From NCBI GenBank assembly GCA_024516155.1, contig JAJJXM010000091.1, positions 1 through 64,000 of the forward strand: a stretch of DNA of 64,000 nucleotides, read 5' to 3'. Source of the stretch: Pyronema omphalodes (Eukaryota; Ascomycota; Pezizomycetes; Pezizales; Pyronemataceae). The first letter of the stretch is position 1; the number at the start of each line of letters is the position of its first letter. This document shows positions 10,939 to 21,991 of the stretch, one piece after another. Both the position numbers and the translations under genes were made by a program. Under the pieces are notes generated by a model, which saw nothing but the letters and a program-made list of their open reading frames with translations, was not told the DNA's origin and did not search any database.

Positions 10939-11787
10939 ATGCCATCTATCAAGTTCGCTACCCCCACTTGCGCCCCCGCGGCTGCCAATTTCAACCAAAA
11001 TAAAAGAGCAAACAGGGCTCCAAAATTCAACGACGAGAATAAAAACCAGCAGGAGGAAGAGAGGTGGCAACAGGCCCAAGAAATGAAGTACGCTCTGGGG
11101 CGGATCCCAGCGAGACTCCAAGGCAACAGCTGGAGCCTCGAAATGTAATTAGACTGTGGCATACGTCATAACCTTAAGGTTGGGAACGTTCAAGAAAATC
11201 AAATCAAATCAAATCAAGACCGAAACAAACGCAAGGTATCTGGTGATTATCATCACGATACCAACAAGCAGCCGCGCCACATGTATGAGCGTCCTCGCCT
11301 CGAAAGGACCAACAAATCAACCACCACCGGCAGTTTAAACAACAAGGCACTCCTCAATCAAGACCTCGACACGAAGGAGGATGATTCGGTGACCGTCAGC
11401 CCCAACAACGCTACTACTATCGAGAAGCATTTCGAAGCCAAGGACATCGAGAGAGAGGACGGAAACTTCATGACCGACATTCTCCACAAGCCCGACAACC
11501 ACCAGTACGCCAACTACGAATCAGACGACTCGGGCTATGACTCCGACTCCGACGATCGATCCATATCCAGTGACTGGTCGCCCAAGCGTCATGTATTCGA
11601 ACGCCGGTACAAGGTGATCACCAGGGGTGATTACTCCGACTTTGCCGTGGATTGTGAAATGATGACCACGCGGCTGCCTCAAAACAAGCGCTTGGGTAAC
11701 CTCTGGTACCAATCAGGAGTACTTTCACATCAAGGCGTTCTTTATGTCTGTTTCTCTGCTATGTGTGTATGGTTTCTGTTTGCTTAA
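10939..11787 (+). pseudogene. B-family gene with in-frame stop (M2)
   Basis: Starts MPSIKFATPTCAPAAANFNQ and would run in one frame to 11787, except for a single TAA at 11146-11148. That stop lies inside a 225-bp insertion (10997-11221) located just before the basic NKRK motif; M1 and M3 lack the insertion and read straight from NFN into RNKRK. After it come one copy of the ~47-residue repeat (SPNNATTIEK ... QYANYE), the acidic DSGYDSDSDD, SDWSPKRH and SDFAVD, then a C-terminal extension ending in a hydrophobic CFSAMCVWFLFA. The first 69 codons (10939-11148) could make a short peptide. The promoter core looks intact. Alternatively the insertion is removed by unusual splicing, but it has no GT...AG ends. 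Confidence 0.65.
10997..11221 (+). mobile_element. 225-bp insertion with AAATC-repeat end (M2)
   Basis: Present in the B genes of M2, M4 and M5, absent from M1, M3 and all A genes. It is bounded by the trinucleotide ACC on both sides and ends in (AAATC) units: one unit more in M2 and M4 than in M5, where the insert is 220 bp. A variable pentamer tail is reminiscent of retroposed sequences, but no tRNA-like promoter is visible. Its origin is unknown. Confidence 0.5.
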
Positions 11788-12157
11788 TGTTTGGTGGATA
11801 TCACGGATTGAGGACGTGAAGAGGGCTCATCAGGTGGCTTAGGTCACGAGGACGGGTTTCGGATAAGTCCTTTGTTTCCTATGGGCTTGTTAGGCCCCGA
11901 TTAGTGTATAATTGAATAGATGTATCAAAGATATTTTCCAACAAATTCCCGTTTATCAGCGTGCTCTCACTACTCAGCATGTAGCTGCTGCCCCCCTCAT
12001 CATCCGTCAGGCTGCCCCTGTCAAACTTACAATCGTTATGGCACTTGTGTCCTGTTATTCGTGCACTGTTATTAGTAAACATACCGCTTTTTCTGCTTCC
12101 TGTAATTCATTCTTCGATACCACACATTTACCTTGCCTTACCTGCGGGTCTCATAGC

Positions 12158-12182
12158 TTTTTTATTTATTTATTTGTCATAC
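12158..12182. mobile_element. 25-bp scar of the LINE 3' end (M2)
   Basis: After the target sequence TGCGGGTCTCATAGC (12143-12157), M2 keeps the same 25 bases that form the 3' end of the M4 LINE (32642-32666, an AAAT-type tail read on the minus strand). It then joins GCCATCGG, which in M4 lies 23 bp beyond the other target duplication. This is what an internal deletion of the LINE would leave. Confidence 0.65.
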
Positions 12183-12264
12183 GCCATCGGTATTATCACT
12201 ACCGACTCTTCTCGACGAAATAATCACGCGTTTCTACTTGAATCATGAGTAATTGGTTATCTCC

Positions 12265-12283
12265 CGGAGTATTTCTTACTCCG
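12265..12283. repeat. Small hairpin in B 3' region (M2)
   Basis: CGGAGTA / TACTCCG with a 5-nt loop, kept in M4 near 39402 and degenerate in M6 near 57415. No known role. Confidence 0.4.
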
Positions 12284-12740
12284 ATGCTTTGTGTTGGAGT
12301 GTTCGATTCGCCGGTTCTAATTTCCTGTTTCTAGTTTTCTTATTTTGTTTTTTTTAGGTTTATTTGAGACACTTTTTCATTTTGTTTCATTTCGATTTCT
12401 TTTTCTTTAATTCTATAATTTGGTTGCTGTTGTGTCGTAGCTTTTGCTTTGGTTTCTGCCCCAAACTCACATCTTTCGTCATTACGCGAAAGTGATTTTT
12501 CATGACCCGCAGTACTGTCTACATTTTCGTAATCCAACAGTACTATGTAGATTGTAGATAAGACAGTGATCAGAGCGACGATCCAGAATCCATCCCAGGA
12601 TATCAGCCATCTACAATAACTCAACAACCCTCGTCTGCATGCTCTGGCTATATAGATCCCATCATACAGCCCTACTTTTCAGCCTCGGATATCATCATCA
12701 TCACCATAACCATCGTCATACTGTATCTTAGTCACCCCCG

Positions 12741-12760
12741 CCCCCCCCCCCCCCCCCCCC
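12741..12760. repeat. Poly-C run (M2)
   Basis: 20 C here and 17 C at the M4 equivalent 39878-39894. Length in such runs is unreliable. Confidence 0.9.
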
Positions 12761-14556
12761 TCAACCACCATCCCAAAATTACGCTCGTACGTTACACAAC
12801 CTCCCCCCCCCTCCTCCGAAATTCCCACAACACACGAACATTCTAGTATCCCATTCCACACCACCAACGTAACCCACCCACCCTCCTGCTATATTCTGAC
12901 GATAAATACCATAACCAGTTACCTATCCTCCGCTTCAACGCAACTTAACAATCAATACATACGGGGGGAATCAGTAACCTACATCCACTGGGAGGTCAGG
13001 GGGGCTTGGGTATTTATTTATTTCTTTTCTTCCGTGGTGTGGAGCACGCGATAAATAGATAGACAGAAGCAAACAGACGGGGGGAATACGGTGAGTGTAT
13101 TGGATCCGGGGTTTTGAGTTGTAAGTACAATAACTTTATTCTATCGTGTGGTGTATCGTATGTACTTTGGATACTTTATTTTCATTTGCCCTCTACATAT
13201 ATACATCCGCGTCCTATTCTCCTGTCACCGAATGTGAACTTTGCTGTCTAATATTCAAGAACTCTGAACAAGCAACAGTAGCAATGATATCATGCAACAT
13301 CAACGTGCAACATCAAAGTGCATTCAGGAAAAATAAAAAAGAAAAGAATACCCAAGTGCAAAACCATATTTGCCTCCGGACCCCGCCTTCATATGCGTAT
13401 GTAGGCGTATGTATGTGTATGTACTTATCTGCCGCCAGCGGACTCGAGTTCCGACATGCAGCAACAGGCAGGTAAAGGTGAAGGGTGTGTGGGCGATTCG
13501 TAGTAAGCCGTGCAGTTTTTGTATGCTGGCGGAAAGTTGAAATGGTAAAACTATTTTCATGCGGCTACAGAGACCTTGCGAGTGAGCGATACAGGGGGTG
13601 GTAGTCGGAGATATCACGGTGCTGGTCGCTTAGTAGTGAGATCTCCGAGGAGAAGCTGCGGGAGCATGAAGCTATGAATAGAATAAAAAAGGAACTCGCG
13701 AGCGGCGGAGCTCCGGAGTAAGATCCTAATTCCTCCGGTCAATTTCTTTTCTGTTCCAGTCCGCCGTCGCCTTCTCTGTTCATCAGGGTAAGGCGAAGTG
13801 AAAGCAACTAAGATCAACCGCATCTTACACTTTCCCTCTAACCACACCCCACCGCCCACTAGTAGTACTCCGCCATCGCACCGTTGAATCATCGTACCAG
13901 CTAACGACGAAGCGAGATCAAAATCGATAAGAAATCTTCGTCCTCGTCGTCATATCTAGGGTTTTACCCTCTCTCCACCTCCTGATTACCGCTAGAGTTG
14001 CACCAATGTAGAGTGGCAGCAAAACTCTACCACGCCCCCGCTGCGACACGGTGATCCAAATTCCAAGTGCGCCGTAAGCGCCGCGCTGCATGATACGGTT
14101 ATCGCCGCCTTATACGTCGTGCATCACAGTTGCAAATTCAATTCAACACCATCCATCGGTTGGTTCGGTACCTTTTCATGCCTAGAATATCCCGTTTCGG
14201 TTGTAGATTCTCCGATTCCTATGACACGCCGTGCGTTCAGCCTTTCGCACCAAAGCCATCAAAAACAAAGCCAAGCCAGCTCATCTCGCCAAGATAACCA
14301 AGGCCAAGCCAGTCAAGCTCAGAGGATGACGTCTCTTCCGTTACCAGGGTCTTGTGGTCAACATATAACACACTAAGGTTTTATGGCTTGGAAAATCGAG
14401 ATATGCTGCGGCGCTGCCGCTAGAGGATCCTCCCGCTGGTTCCCGGACTGAGCAATGTAACGCGAAGTAACTCAGAGCAAAGTAACGGATAGTAAAGGCA
14501 TCCAATGCCCTTCTCACGGGGGCCATAGATAGACAGATAGTCTTTAGATAGTCTCG

Positions 14557-14579
14557 ATATATATATATATATATATATA
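14557..14579. repeat. AT dinucleotide microsatellite (M2)
   Basis: Uninterrupted AT run; M4 equivalent 41696-41719; reduced to a few units in M5. Confidence 0.9.
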
Positions 14580-14990
14580 ATCACCCTTAGTATGGTGCGA
14601 TATGGTACACCCAGAACACGGACTGGACGGACAGACGGTATGGTATAGTTTGGTATGATCTGGTCTGGCCTCAGTTCCTATATCCTATACATAGCCATCC
14701 ATCGCGAAAAAGACGCAGGGACATTGAATCATCAATCACGAAGCCATCCCAAATCCAAAGCTCTATATTCGGATCTCCCATATCCATCCTGTTCGATCCA
14801 TCTATCTCCCGTCACATCTATAGCACGCAAAGGACAAAAAAAACACGCACGATCGAAAGGAAGGGACCGAGCGCTGATGCATCGGGCCGCGGGATTCGGT
14901 TCACGCCTCGGAATGGACACGCGGAAGTTCCATAGGCGAATGTATGTTTTTTTTAAGGTACCAGACTGGAGGGTATAGATATACACAGAT

Positions 14991-15030
14991 ATCCCTATCC
15001 CTATCCCTATCCCTATCGCTATCGCTATCG
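14991..15030. repeat. CCCTAT hexamer array (M2)
   Basis: ATCCCT units grading into ATCGCT units. The M4 equivalent starts near 42127, and M5 has a shorter version near 52326. The unit differs from the fungal telomere repeat CCCTAA. Confidence 0.85.
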
Positions 15031-17838
15031 TTGTCGCGGTTGATGTCGCTTGTAGATGTCGATGACGATTTAGGGCTTGCTTGGCATAAGTGCTGGATCC
15101 GTATGAGGCTTGTGCAAGCCCGTATATGGAGTTTTGGGTGAGTGATGGGATGTGTAGAGGATGCATTGCGAGGCTGGGGGTGAAGGAAATATAGGTAGTT
15201 TCGCGCTCTCTCCCGTGAACAAGATACGATGGTTTTACTCTCGTTTCATGGCTTCGTGAAGTATACCCCTAGCAGCATACAATGACCCTTGCCGTCTGTT
15301 CTTTGTCTTGGTTGATATACATATATCCCGGCTGTATTCCTGTCTCTCAGTGCAGTCATGAAGGATAATATTTGGTATATATTATTCATGCCTTTTCCAT
15401 CCGAGCTTTGTCATTGCATATGAGCTCCAGACAGCTTACATACCCATACCTCAAAATAGAGCATTCGATATCCATATTGTAATGGGTCCCATCTTATACC
15501 TCCGCAGATTATATCGATATTACAAAGACAATTCCATACACGTTGTACTTGATACTGCATGCGGAACGTAACCAGCCCGCCGAACAGGTGCATGCACTTC
15601 AATTATCAGCCTGATTTAGTCATGCATAATCACTCGCATAAGTCAATCTGACATCGATTTCTAAAGTTGAAAAACTACAAACTGAAGTAGAAGGACTAAA
15701 TGTCCGCAAGATCTTTCAGCTCGCGAAAATGGCAGCGAGTTCCATTTGAGAATCATATCCTGCCATCAGAAAGTGTGAAGACGCGTGACAAGTCACGCAG
15801 GTGCATAAATGATTCAATAGGGTATCATGCCGGGACAAAGAGAACATGAATCAATCATGATTATTGAATAAGTTAAGACCACATGCAAAGCCTTCAATTA
15901 AAGGGTATTTTGACCTTATTGAGAAGTTAGTGGGCCCAAAAAAAAAATCGATTTGGCAGGAAGTGATCGTCTGCAAGGACGCGCGAGATTCGAGCGTGAA
16001 AATATGTGATATCGAAAAGTCCACGAGAGAGTGTATGCTGAAATCAACAGCGCAGCCAGCCTCAAATAAGTAAACAAAACAACCGACTCAGGCCAACTGG
16101 AACCTCAATTCGATAAACACAGGTCTAACCGTATACTCACCACGAAAAAGTCAAACACCTTACATAACACAAGATCAAACAAATGAATACAATAATGAAT
16201 ATGATGAAAAAATGATTGCAGACTCAGTATACAGGCATTCAGAAAGCGAGTGAGAAAACAAATGGAAGTTCACACTTATTCACTCGGAAATGGCGGGAAT
16301 TTTCAAATACTTGCTCCTCGGTTGATCAAAAAAAAATCTAAGAATTCCAGGAATTCCAAAATGCCAGGGATCACATTGCGAGCTGCTATCCATATTGATG
16401 AGCATACAGGAAAATGAGAAAGCGTACCGAAGGAAGGAATGGGAAAAAAGTAAATAGAATTTAGACTCTGGAAATATGCAGGCTCGAAGTTTGAGGTTCG
16501 TATTGAGAAAAGTAGAAACGATGATATTAGTAGATGAAGTAGAAGTTTGAAAATATACAAGTTGTTATTGATTATTAGATGACGATGAGCGACTGCTGAA
16601 CTTGGTCTAGGCAGTGTCTGTCAGGTACAGAGAGGTAGTGCAACGTACTGGTATGGCTACATAGAACTGGGATCTATAACTGAAGCCTGGCCGGTGGAGG
16701 GGTTTTAAGGCTTCAGAAGCATCTCTAGAACAAGGTTTACGGTCCTGGATTGTTGAATATTGTATTTTGATGTAGCTGAAAGTGACCAGGGTATTGTATG
16801 GTCCTGATAACTCTTTCGAGAAAACATGCGTGGGAGATCTCAACTTGATGGGATATGGAAAACTGGTATCAGAAAATTACTGAATTGCATCTGTTTTTTT
16901 GCTTTCTCTTGTTGCGAATAGAGAAGACTCTGATGACATTAAAAACGAGAGTATGCTGTTCAAAAAGGAATTTCGACACGAAATAGCCATGAATACTGGT
17001 AAAGCAAACAATGATAACAAAGCACTACATCTAAATTTATGCCTCGAAATACTATGCGTGATAGCTGATCTGTACATTTCTACGATTTAAATTACCAGCC
17101 GCAAGGGCCGCACTGTGCACGAGAATATGGTAAGCGGTGTGCAGCAGTCTACAAGGGAGGGTTTCTTTGTGACTATGTGGAGTACTATCACGACATTCGT
17201 CTGGTATATTGAGAAGAGCGGAGCGTACACCCTGCCTCCCGACAAGCCACGATACTGACGCCGCGGATCATGACTGAGCACTCGTCAAAACCTCCCTTTA
17301 CACTATGAATTTGCAGTTTACTAGTAAGTCTCTACAATGTGACGGGTTGGTTTGGAGGGTTTTCACAGTGATTTATCCTCAATCAAGTGCCATTTGACGT
17401 CATTCAGCTGATGAAAAGAAGATGATGAACTACGGTGTACTGGCAGCCAGAGGCCTCGCTTCTTCCTGATCATACAGATAGGCACTCAAGCGACAAACGC
17501 AAGACAACACAGATGACCCAGTGCGTTGGAAAACTTTTGATACCCGATTGAGAAAACTCAAGTGTTAGTCACGGGATGGCATATCAGCATGGCACATAGT
17601 GTATGGATGATTGAATCCAAAAACTTTGGAAGATGAAAAGCATTAGTTAGATGGCTACCAAAGATCCGGCCGTTGCACGGGATACGTTAAGAAGATTGAA
17701 GCAGGGCTGGAGAGGAAGAACTGGCGGGTGACTAGCTTGATCGAAAAGGAACAGCTTTTTTCGATCACGATGGACAACGCTTGAAAATACTCAAGCGTGC
17801 TGTATATTACTCTGTACAAGTCTATGACTACATCTGGT

Positions 17839-17858
17839 GCGGCTCTACTGCGGAGCCG
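17839..17858. promoter_or_regulatory. Conserved hairpin at head of the A half (M2)
   Basis: The stem is CGGCTC / GAGCCG (17840-17845 with 17853-17858). It is the A-half counterpart of the B-half hairpin and is followed by the same TAATAGTCCAATAGA context, which helps show that the A and B halves are ancient duplicates. Confidence 0.55.
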
Positions 17859-18248
17859 TAATAGTCCAATAGACGAATTTTAGCTTATCAACTTTACATT
17901 GGTAACCCGAACAATTCGGTGCCCCGTTCAAGTACGCAATTCCCGGGTGAAAATAACATTAGCTCTGGGTAGCCGATCTAATTGTAGAATTGTTTGGGGT
18001 GTCATTGCAGTTGACTCCCACTCCCTCAACCAGCACACAAAGTACGCGGCAGTGAACAATCTGGATATTCGGGAAGAAAAACAGGCTTGTCAGATGTCTG
18101 TTATCTCAGATGCCGTGAAACCGTATCCCGCTGGAGCCAAAGAAGCGTGAGAGGTCAACCATATAATCGTTTTGGCATACCGGCTGGCTTCTGTCGATAA
18201 TACTCCGTCAACCAACTGTACACTGTCAATGCCCGGACATCCGGTCGG

Positions 18249-18290
18249 TACGTCACACAGGGTGGCCAATGTTTTCATACTGTATTTAAG
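18249..18290 (+). promoter_or_regulatory. A-gene promoter core (M2)
   Basis: TACGTCA 18249-18255 and TATTTAAG 18283-18290; ATG at 18424. Confidence 0.55.
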
Positions 18291-18423
18291 CACACAAAAG
18301 TCCTCTTTGTGCGAAACAATTCCGCTACAGAAATAAACCTCCCCTAATACACAAAAAAAAACAATCTTTCTCCAATTTCTATACTCCTCTACACGACCGA
18401 ATCTCCTGTCATCGATAACGAAC

Positions 18424-18696
18424 ATGTCACCTCGCAATTCCTCCACCGCCACTTGCGCGCCTATGGCTACTGATACCACCGTCAAGAAACGCAAGGCCTC
18501 TGGTGAGGGTGTTGACGACACCAACAAGGAGCCATGCAAGATGCACAAGCCCAATCCGCCGACCAACGACAAGAAGGGGCACTCTGACGACGAATCCGGG
18601 TTCAGTGACTGGTGGTGGCCTGAGCGTCGTTTCTACAAGTACCAGTACGAGTATAACATCTGGGCTGGCGAGTCAGACTTTGCGGTTGAGATTTAG
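18424..18696 (+). CDS. A-family small protein, 90 aa (M2)
   Basis: Intact ORF of an unrecognised family. Visible features: Ser/Thr-rich start MSPRNSSTATC; basic KKRK at residues 21-24, which could be a nuclear localisation signal; a charged middle (KKGHSDDES); and an aromatic C-terminus with DWWWPER at 62-68 then YEYNIWAGESDFAV to the end. The start is chosen because all copies share this ATG, sit the same distance from the TATA-like box, and follow a CT-rich leader. Compared with the 212-aa M6 form it lacks about 120 internal residues, including both 47-residue repeats. It is 90 aa as in M4 and M5. The function is unknown. A small nuclear or DNA-associated protein is a guess based only on the basic motif. 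Confidence 0.65.
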   Translation: MSPRNSSTATCAPMATDTTVKKRKASGEGVDDTNKEPCKMHKPNPPTNDKKGHSDDESGFSDWWWPERRFYKYQYEYNIWAGESDFAVEI

Positions 18697-18929
18697 ACGA
18701 CAACAGCTCAACCGCATCGAAACAAAGGCCTCACGATAAAGGTATTTTCTTGTTCTTTTTTTGCAACTTGTTCATTATTTTATTATTGTTTTTACATCTG
18801 CTGACTATCACGGGTTCAGGACATTGGGAGGGCTCATTGGGTGGCTTAGATCAGGGGGACAGGTTTCGGATATTTGCCTTCTCTTGTTTGGGCCTTTTAG
18901 TGCCTGATTAGTGTATGATACAATAGATA

Positions 18930-18935
18930 AATAAA
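18930..18935 (+). terminator. Poly(A) signal of A gene (M2)
   Basis: AATAAA about 234 bp after the stop. Confidence 0.5.
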
Positions 18936-19133
18936 AAAAATTTGAAAATGATTTTTCATTTCTCTGCGCGCTATCACTACTCAAGATGCATGTATCGTGA
19001 CCATCGTCATCCGTGAGGCTTCCCATATGTTCCTTGCCACAATCATTACTGCTGTCCTCTCCGATACTTAGCCCACTGTTTTTGTCATGCACAGCGTGAT
19101 TCTGCTTCCTTTGTTTGAGCCTGCGATGCCTCC

Positions 19134-19373
19134 ATGGCTCTGTTGCTGTCGGTAACACAATTTGGAGATTGCGATCAGCCGTATCCTCAGGACTCGCTTA
19201 TCTCGACGCAATCTTTCCACGTTCTCACAACAGCCACGGGTGATGGATTATATTTGATCCCGGTTTCAATTCGAAGCTTCTTTACTGAAGTATTCGTTTC
19301 GTTGATTTTGGTCTTGTTTTTGTTTGCGTCTGTGTTCTTATTTTTGTATTCTTTTTTGCGCGTGTACCAATGA
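19134..19373 (+). CDS. C ORF, 79 aa (M2)
   Basis: Diverged copy starting MALLLSVTQFGDC. It is one codon shorter near the N-terminus than M1 through an in-frame 3-bp change. It keeps STQSFHVL in the middle and the hydrophobic FVSLILVLFLFASVFLFLYSFLRVYQ-type end. Many substitutions separate it from M1, yet the frame is open throughout. Confidence 0.4.
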   Translation: MALLLSVTQFGDCDQPYPQDSLISTQSFHVLTTATGDGLYLIPVSIRSFFTEVFVSLILVLFLFASVFLFLYSFLRVYQ

Positions 19374-19600
19374 TTCTATGATATATGTTACTTCACATTG
19401 TTCTATAGATTGATTCAAGATATTTTCATGACCGCCGTATCATTTTTGAACGTAGAACGGGACATTTCATGATACTCGGTTACCATTGCTTTCTCTGGAA
19501 CAGACAGGGGTGTACACTAGCCACACGACGTAATTACGCGCGAATAGCGCACTTTCTGAAACGACGCGCATAGTGTGGCGGAAAGTAAAAAACGGGCTGT

Positions 19601-20140
19601 TTGAGGCCGCACAATCGATTGACTACTGCTTACTGCGATTTGGACAAATTAAAGCACACCTATAGGGCAATAATGGAAATCTTTTTTTCCATTTTTTCTT
19701 CGAATGAGACTATAAGAATACCAGAAACGGTCGACGTTCAAACAGTTTCACGGGAAAATGAACATCTTGATGGGATCTTGCAGTATCACCGGACAGAAAT
19801 CACCCATTTGATACTTGTTTCGACTGAGCACTGTTGGAGTAGGCTTTATCTTTATGTTCAAAGAAACGCTGTCGGCACCATGCTGATTGTATGTTCTATG
19901 GATAATATTGTTATATGGCTGATACTTCTTAAAAAGTCCAACTATGATCAATATGACGGTCTTGATTGCATGCAATCTCATCGCTTTCATGCGAGAAGGC
20001 ACATGGACAAGCAACTGAACACCAGACTAGATATATCAGAAAAATTCGTACTTTATGCGTGCATATCTGGCAACTCAAGAGTGCTTCAGAATACTGACGG
20101 GAGGGATAGGCAGGTTACTCCCTGCCGATGCGCCCCATAG
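19601..20140 (+). pseudogene. Open but unrecognised frame in the monomer tail (M2)
   Basis: A 179-codon frame. A segment around 19780-19920 (HRTEITH ... STEHC ... CSMDNIV) is recognisable in the same frame in M5 (57175-57310) and, with one stop, in M1, M3, M4 and M6. The outer parts are not conserved as protein. Probably a decayed coding remnant rather than a working gene. Confidence 0.25.
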
Positions 20141-21065
20141 TAGCCGAGAATTTGCAGTAAATCTTGGCATGGTTGTGCAGCGCATGTGGAATGTGGGAGA
20201 ATTGTGGTAGTGAACTTTGAAGTGTTGTGGACTGTGAAGTGTGAACTCAAGCCCACCACACCCCCCGCCCCAATATACGACACGATGCGTCATGAGGAAG
20301 CACTCGAGTAGAACTTTCCTCTTCCTAGCGATATTGTGGGTACAAAAGTAAGTCCCTTCGTTTTGGTCAGGTCATTGTAGAAAATATCTATTGTCATGTA
20401 AGGTTTCCCGTCAACCTTGCTTCTGATTATTCTAGCCAAAAACTGTGCCAGATGCGAATAATTGAGACCAGAGAGACGCTCGTAGTGCACTACAAGCCAG
20501 AAAGGTCAAATCAGAATCGAGAACCAAGACGTGTTAGTTCACTGACCTGCAGTAAATATATTTCATTTCGACCGCGAGACATGGTGCTTGATGACTCATA
20601 CGCGTGCTGAATATTACTGTGTGAAAACATGTGACTTCATCTAGAGCGGCTCTACTGCGGAGCCGCAATAGTCTAATAGATGACTTTCCGCTTGGATACG
20701 GTACATCAGTAATCAGTACAATTCGCTGCCACTGTCGGGTAGCCAATCACCGTCCGAAAATACCATTAGCTCTGGGTGAAAGACCATTGAAACAGGTAAA
20801 ATTGTTTGGGGCGTCACTGTAACCCTCTCCCGCCTCGTCATCCAGTACTAAAAATGTGTCGCACTGGAGAATCCGGATATTGGAGAATCAAAACTGGATT
20901 AGCAACAAGGCTATTATCTCAGATACCGTGAAACGGGATTCTGCTGGATCCAAAGCAGCGTGAAAGTTCAATGAGCATATCATTCTGGCGTGCCGGCTTG
21001 GTTGCTTCTGTGTATCAGTCTCCGTCAACCCACTGTGCACTATCCATTTGCAGGCATTCGGGCAG

Positions 21066-21107
21066 TACCTCAGGCGAACTGACTGCTTTTTCCATACTCT
21101 ACTTAAG
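21066..21107 (+). promoter_or_regulatory. Degenerate B promoter core (M3)
   Basis: TACCTCA 21066-21072 and TACTTAAG 21100-21107, the same lesion as in M1. Confidence 0.4.
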
Positions 21108-21233
21108 TCCGTCGAATCATGCCTGGGGTCAGATGTTTTCTTCCAGAAAACTAACACCCCATCACATAAACAATTAAATTCTTTCAATATTATATACTCC
21201 ACGACTCGGCCAAATCTCTTTTTACCTCCCACC

Positions 21234-21850
21234 CTATCAAGTCCGCTACCCCCACTTGCGCCCCCGCGGCTGCCAATTTCAACCGAAACAAACGCAAGGA
21301 ATCTGGTGATTATCATCACGATACCAACAAGCAGCCGCACCACATGCATGAGCGTCCTCGCCTCGAAAAGACCAACAAATCAACCACCACCAGCAGTTCA
21401 AACAACAAGGCACTCCCCAATTAAGACCTCGAGACTAAGGAGGAAGATCCGATGACCATTAGCCCCAACAACGCTACTAGCATCGAGAAGTGTCCTGAAG
21501 CCAAGAACATCGAGAGACACAACGGAAACTTCATCACCGACATTCTCCACAAGGCCGACAACCACAAGTACGCCAGCTACGAATCAGACGACTCCGGCTA
21601 TGACTCCGACTCCGACGATCGATCCGTATCCAGTGTCAGGCCGCCCGAGCGTCATGTATCCAAACACCAGCACACGGCGATTACGAGGGGTGACCGCTTG
21701 GACTTTGCAGTGGATGGTGAAACGATGACCCCGCGGCTGCCTCAAAACAAGCGCTCGGGTAACCCCTGGTACCACTCAGGATTACTTACACATCAAGGTC
21801 TTCTGTTTGTCTCTTTCTTTCTCATGTGTTTATGGTTTCCGTTTTCTTGA
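21234..21850 (+). pseudogene. B-family gene, dead copy (M3)
   Basis: Carries the start-codon deletion and the TAA nonsense codon of M1 (here at about 21423) but not the M1 1-bp insertion. Without the insertion, the frame reads continuously from PTCAPAAANFN into RNKRK. Two shared lesions show the gene died before the 20.5-kb duplication. Confidence 0.72.
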
Positions 21851-21985
21851 AGTTTGGTAGATATCACGCATCTAGGACATCAAGAGCGCTCGTCAGGTGG
21901 TTTTGATGACGAGCGCGGGTTTCGGATAGGTTCTTCGTCTTGTATGGGCTTCTTAGGCCTCAGTTAGTGTATAATTCAATAGATA

Positions 21986-21991
21986 AATAAA
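21986..21991 (+). terminator. Poly(A) signal of B gene (M3)
   Basis: AATAAA in the shared AGATAAATAAA context. Confidence 0.5.

Larger units (their letters stand above)
13230..15150. repeat. Monomer block present in M2, M4 and M5, deleted in M1 and M3
   Basis: About 1.9 kb with no convincing gene. It contains a GTAGAGT/ACTCTAC hairpin (14008-14030), an AT microsatellite (14557-14579) and a CCCTAT array (14991-15030). The M4 counterpart is about 40340-42280. M5 holds a shorter version and M6 keeps only the first ~1.3 kb. Short frames in it are not conserved in length between copies. Confidence 0.75.
1..20485. repeat. Higher-order repeat copy 1 (monomers M1+M2)
   Basis: The first bases of the window recur at 20486, and from there the sequence is followed almost base for base, giving a period of 20485 bp. 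The copy holds two diverged monomers of about 10 kb. M1 lacks a ~1.9-kb block that M2 has (about 13230-15150) and carries a 2.6-kb inserted element that M2 lacks. Duplication of the pair, rather than of one monomer, is shown because these structural differences are reproduced in M3 and M4. Confidence 0.95.
10280..20485 (+). repeat. Monomer M2
   Basis: Layout: B-half promoter region 10280-10938, broken B gene 10939-11787, B 3' region 11788-12300 with a LINE scar at 12158-12182, spacer 12300-13230 with a poly-C run, a ~1.9-kb block 13230-15150 absent from M1 and M3, shared blocks 15150-17340, A-half promoter region 17800-18423, A gene 18424-18696, C ORF 19134-19373, and a tail to 20485. The first ~90 bp of the M1 phase are missing at its start. 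I see no gene in 12300-15860. Confidence 0.9.

Noticed and set aside
12143..12190. M2 as the pre-insertion (empty) site of the LINE
   Set aside because: M2 retains the LINE 3' tail and lacks the original flank seen in M4 and M6, so it is a deletion product.
12280..12320. GTTCGATTC-like B-box suggesting a tRNA or SINE
   Set aside because: No A-box, acceptor stem or tRNA cloverleaf can be drawn around it.
14991..15030. Possible internal telomere repeat
   Set aside because: The unit is CCCTAT grading into CGCTAT, not CCCTAA, and it is short and internal to the monomer.
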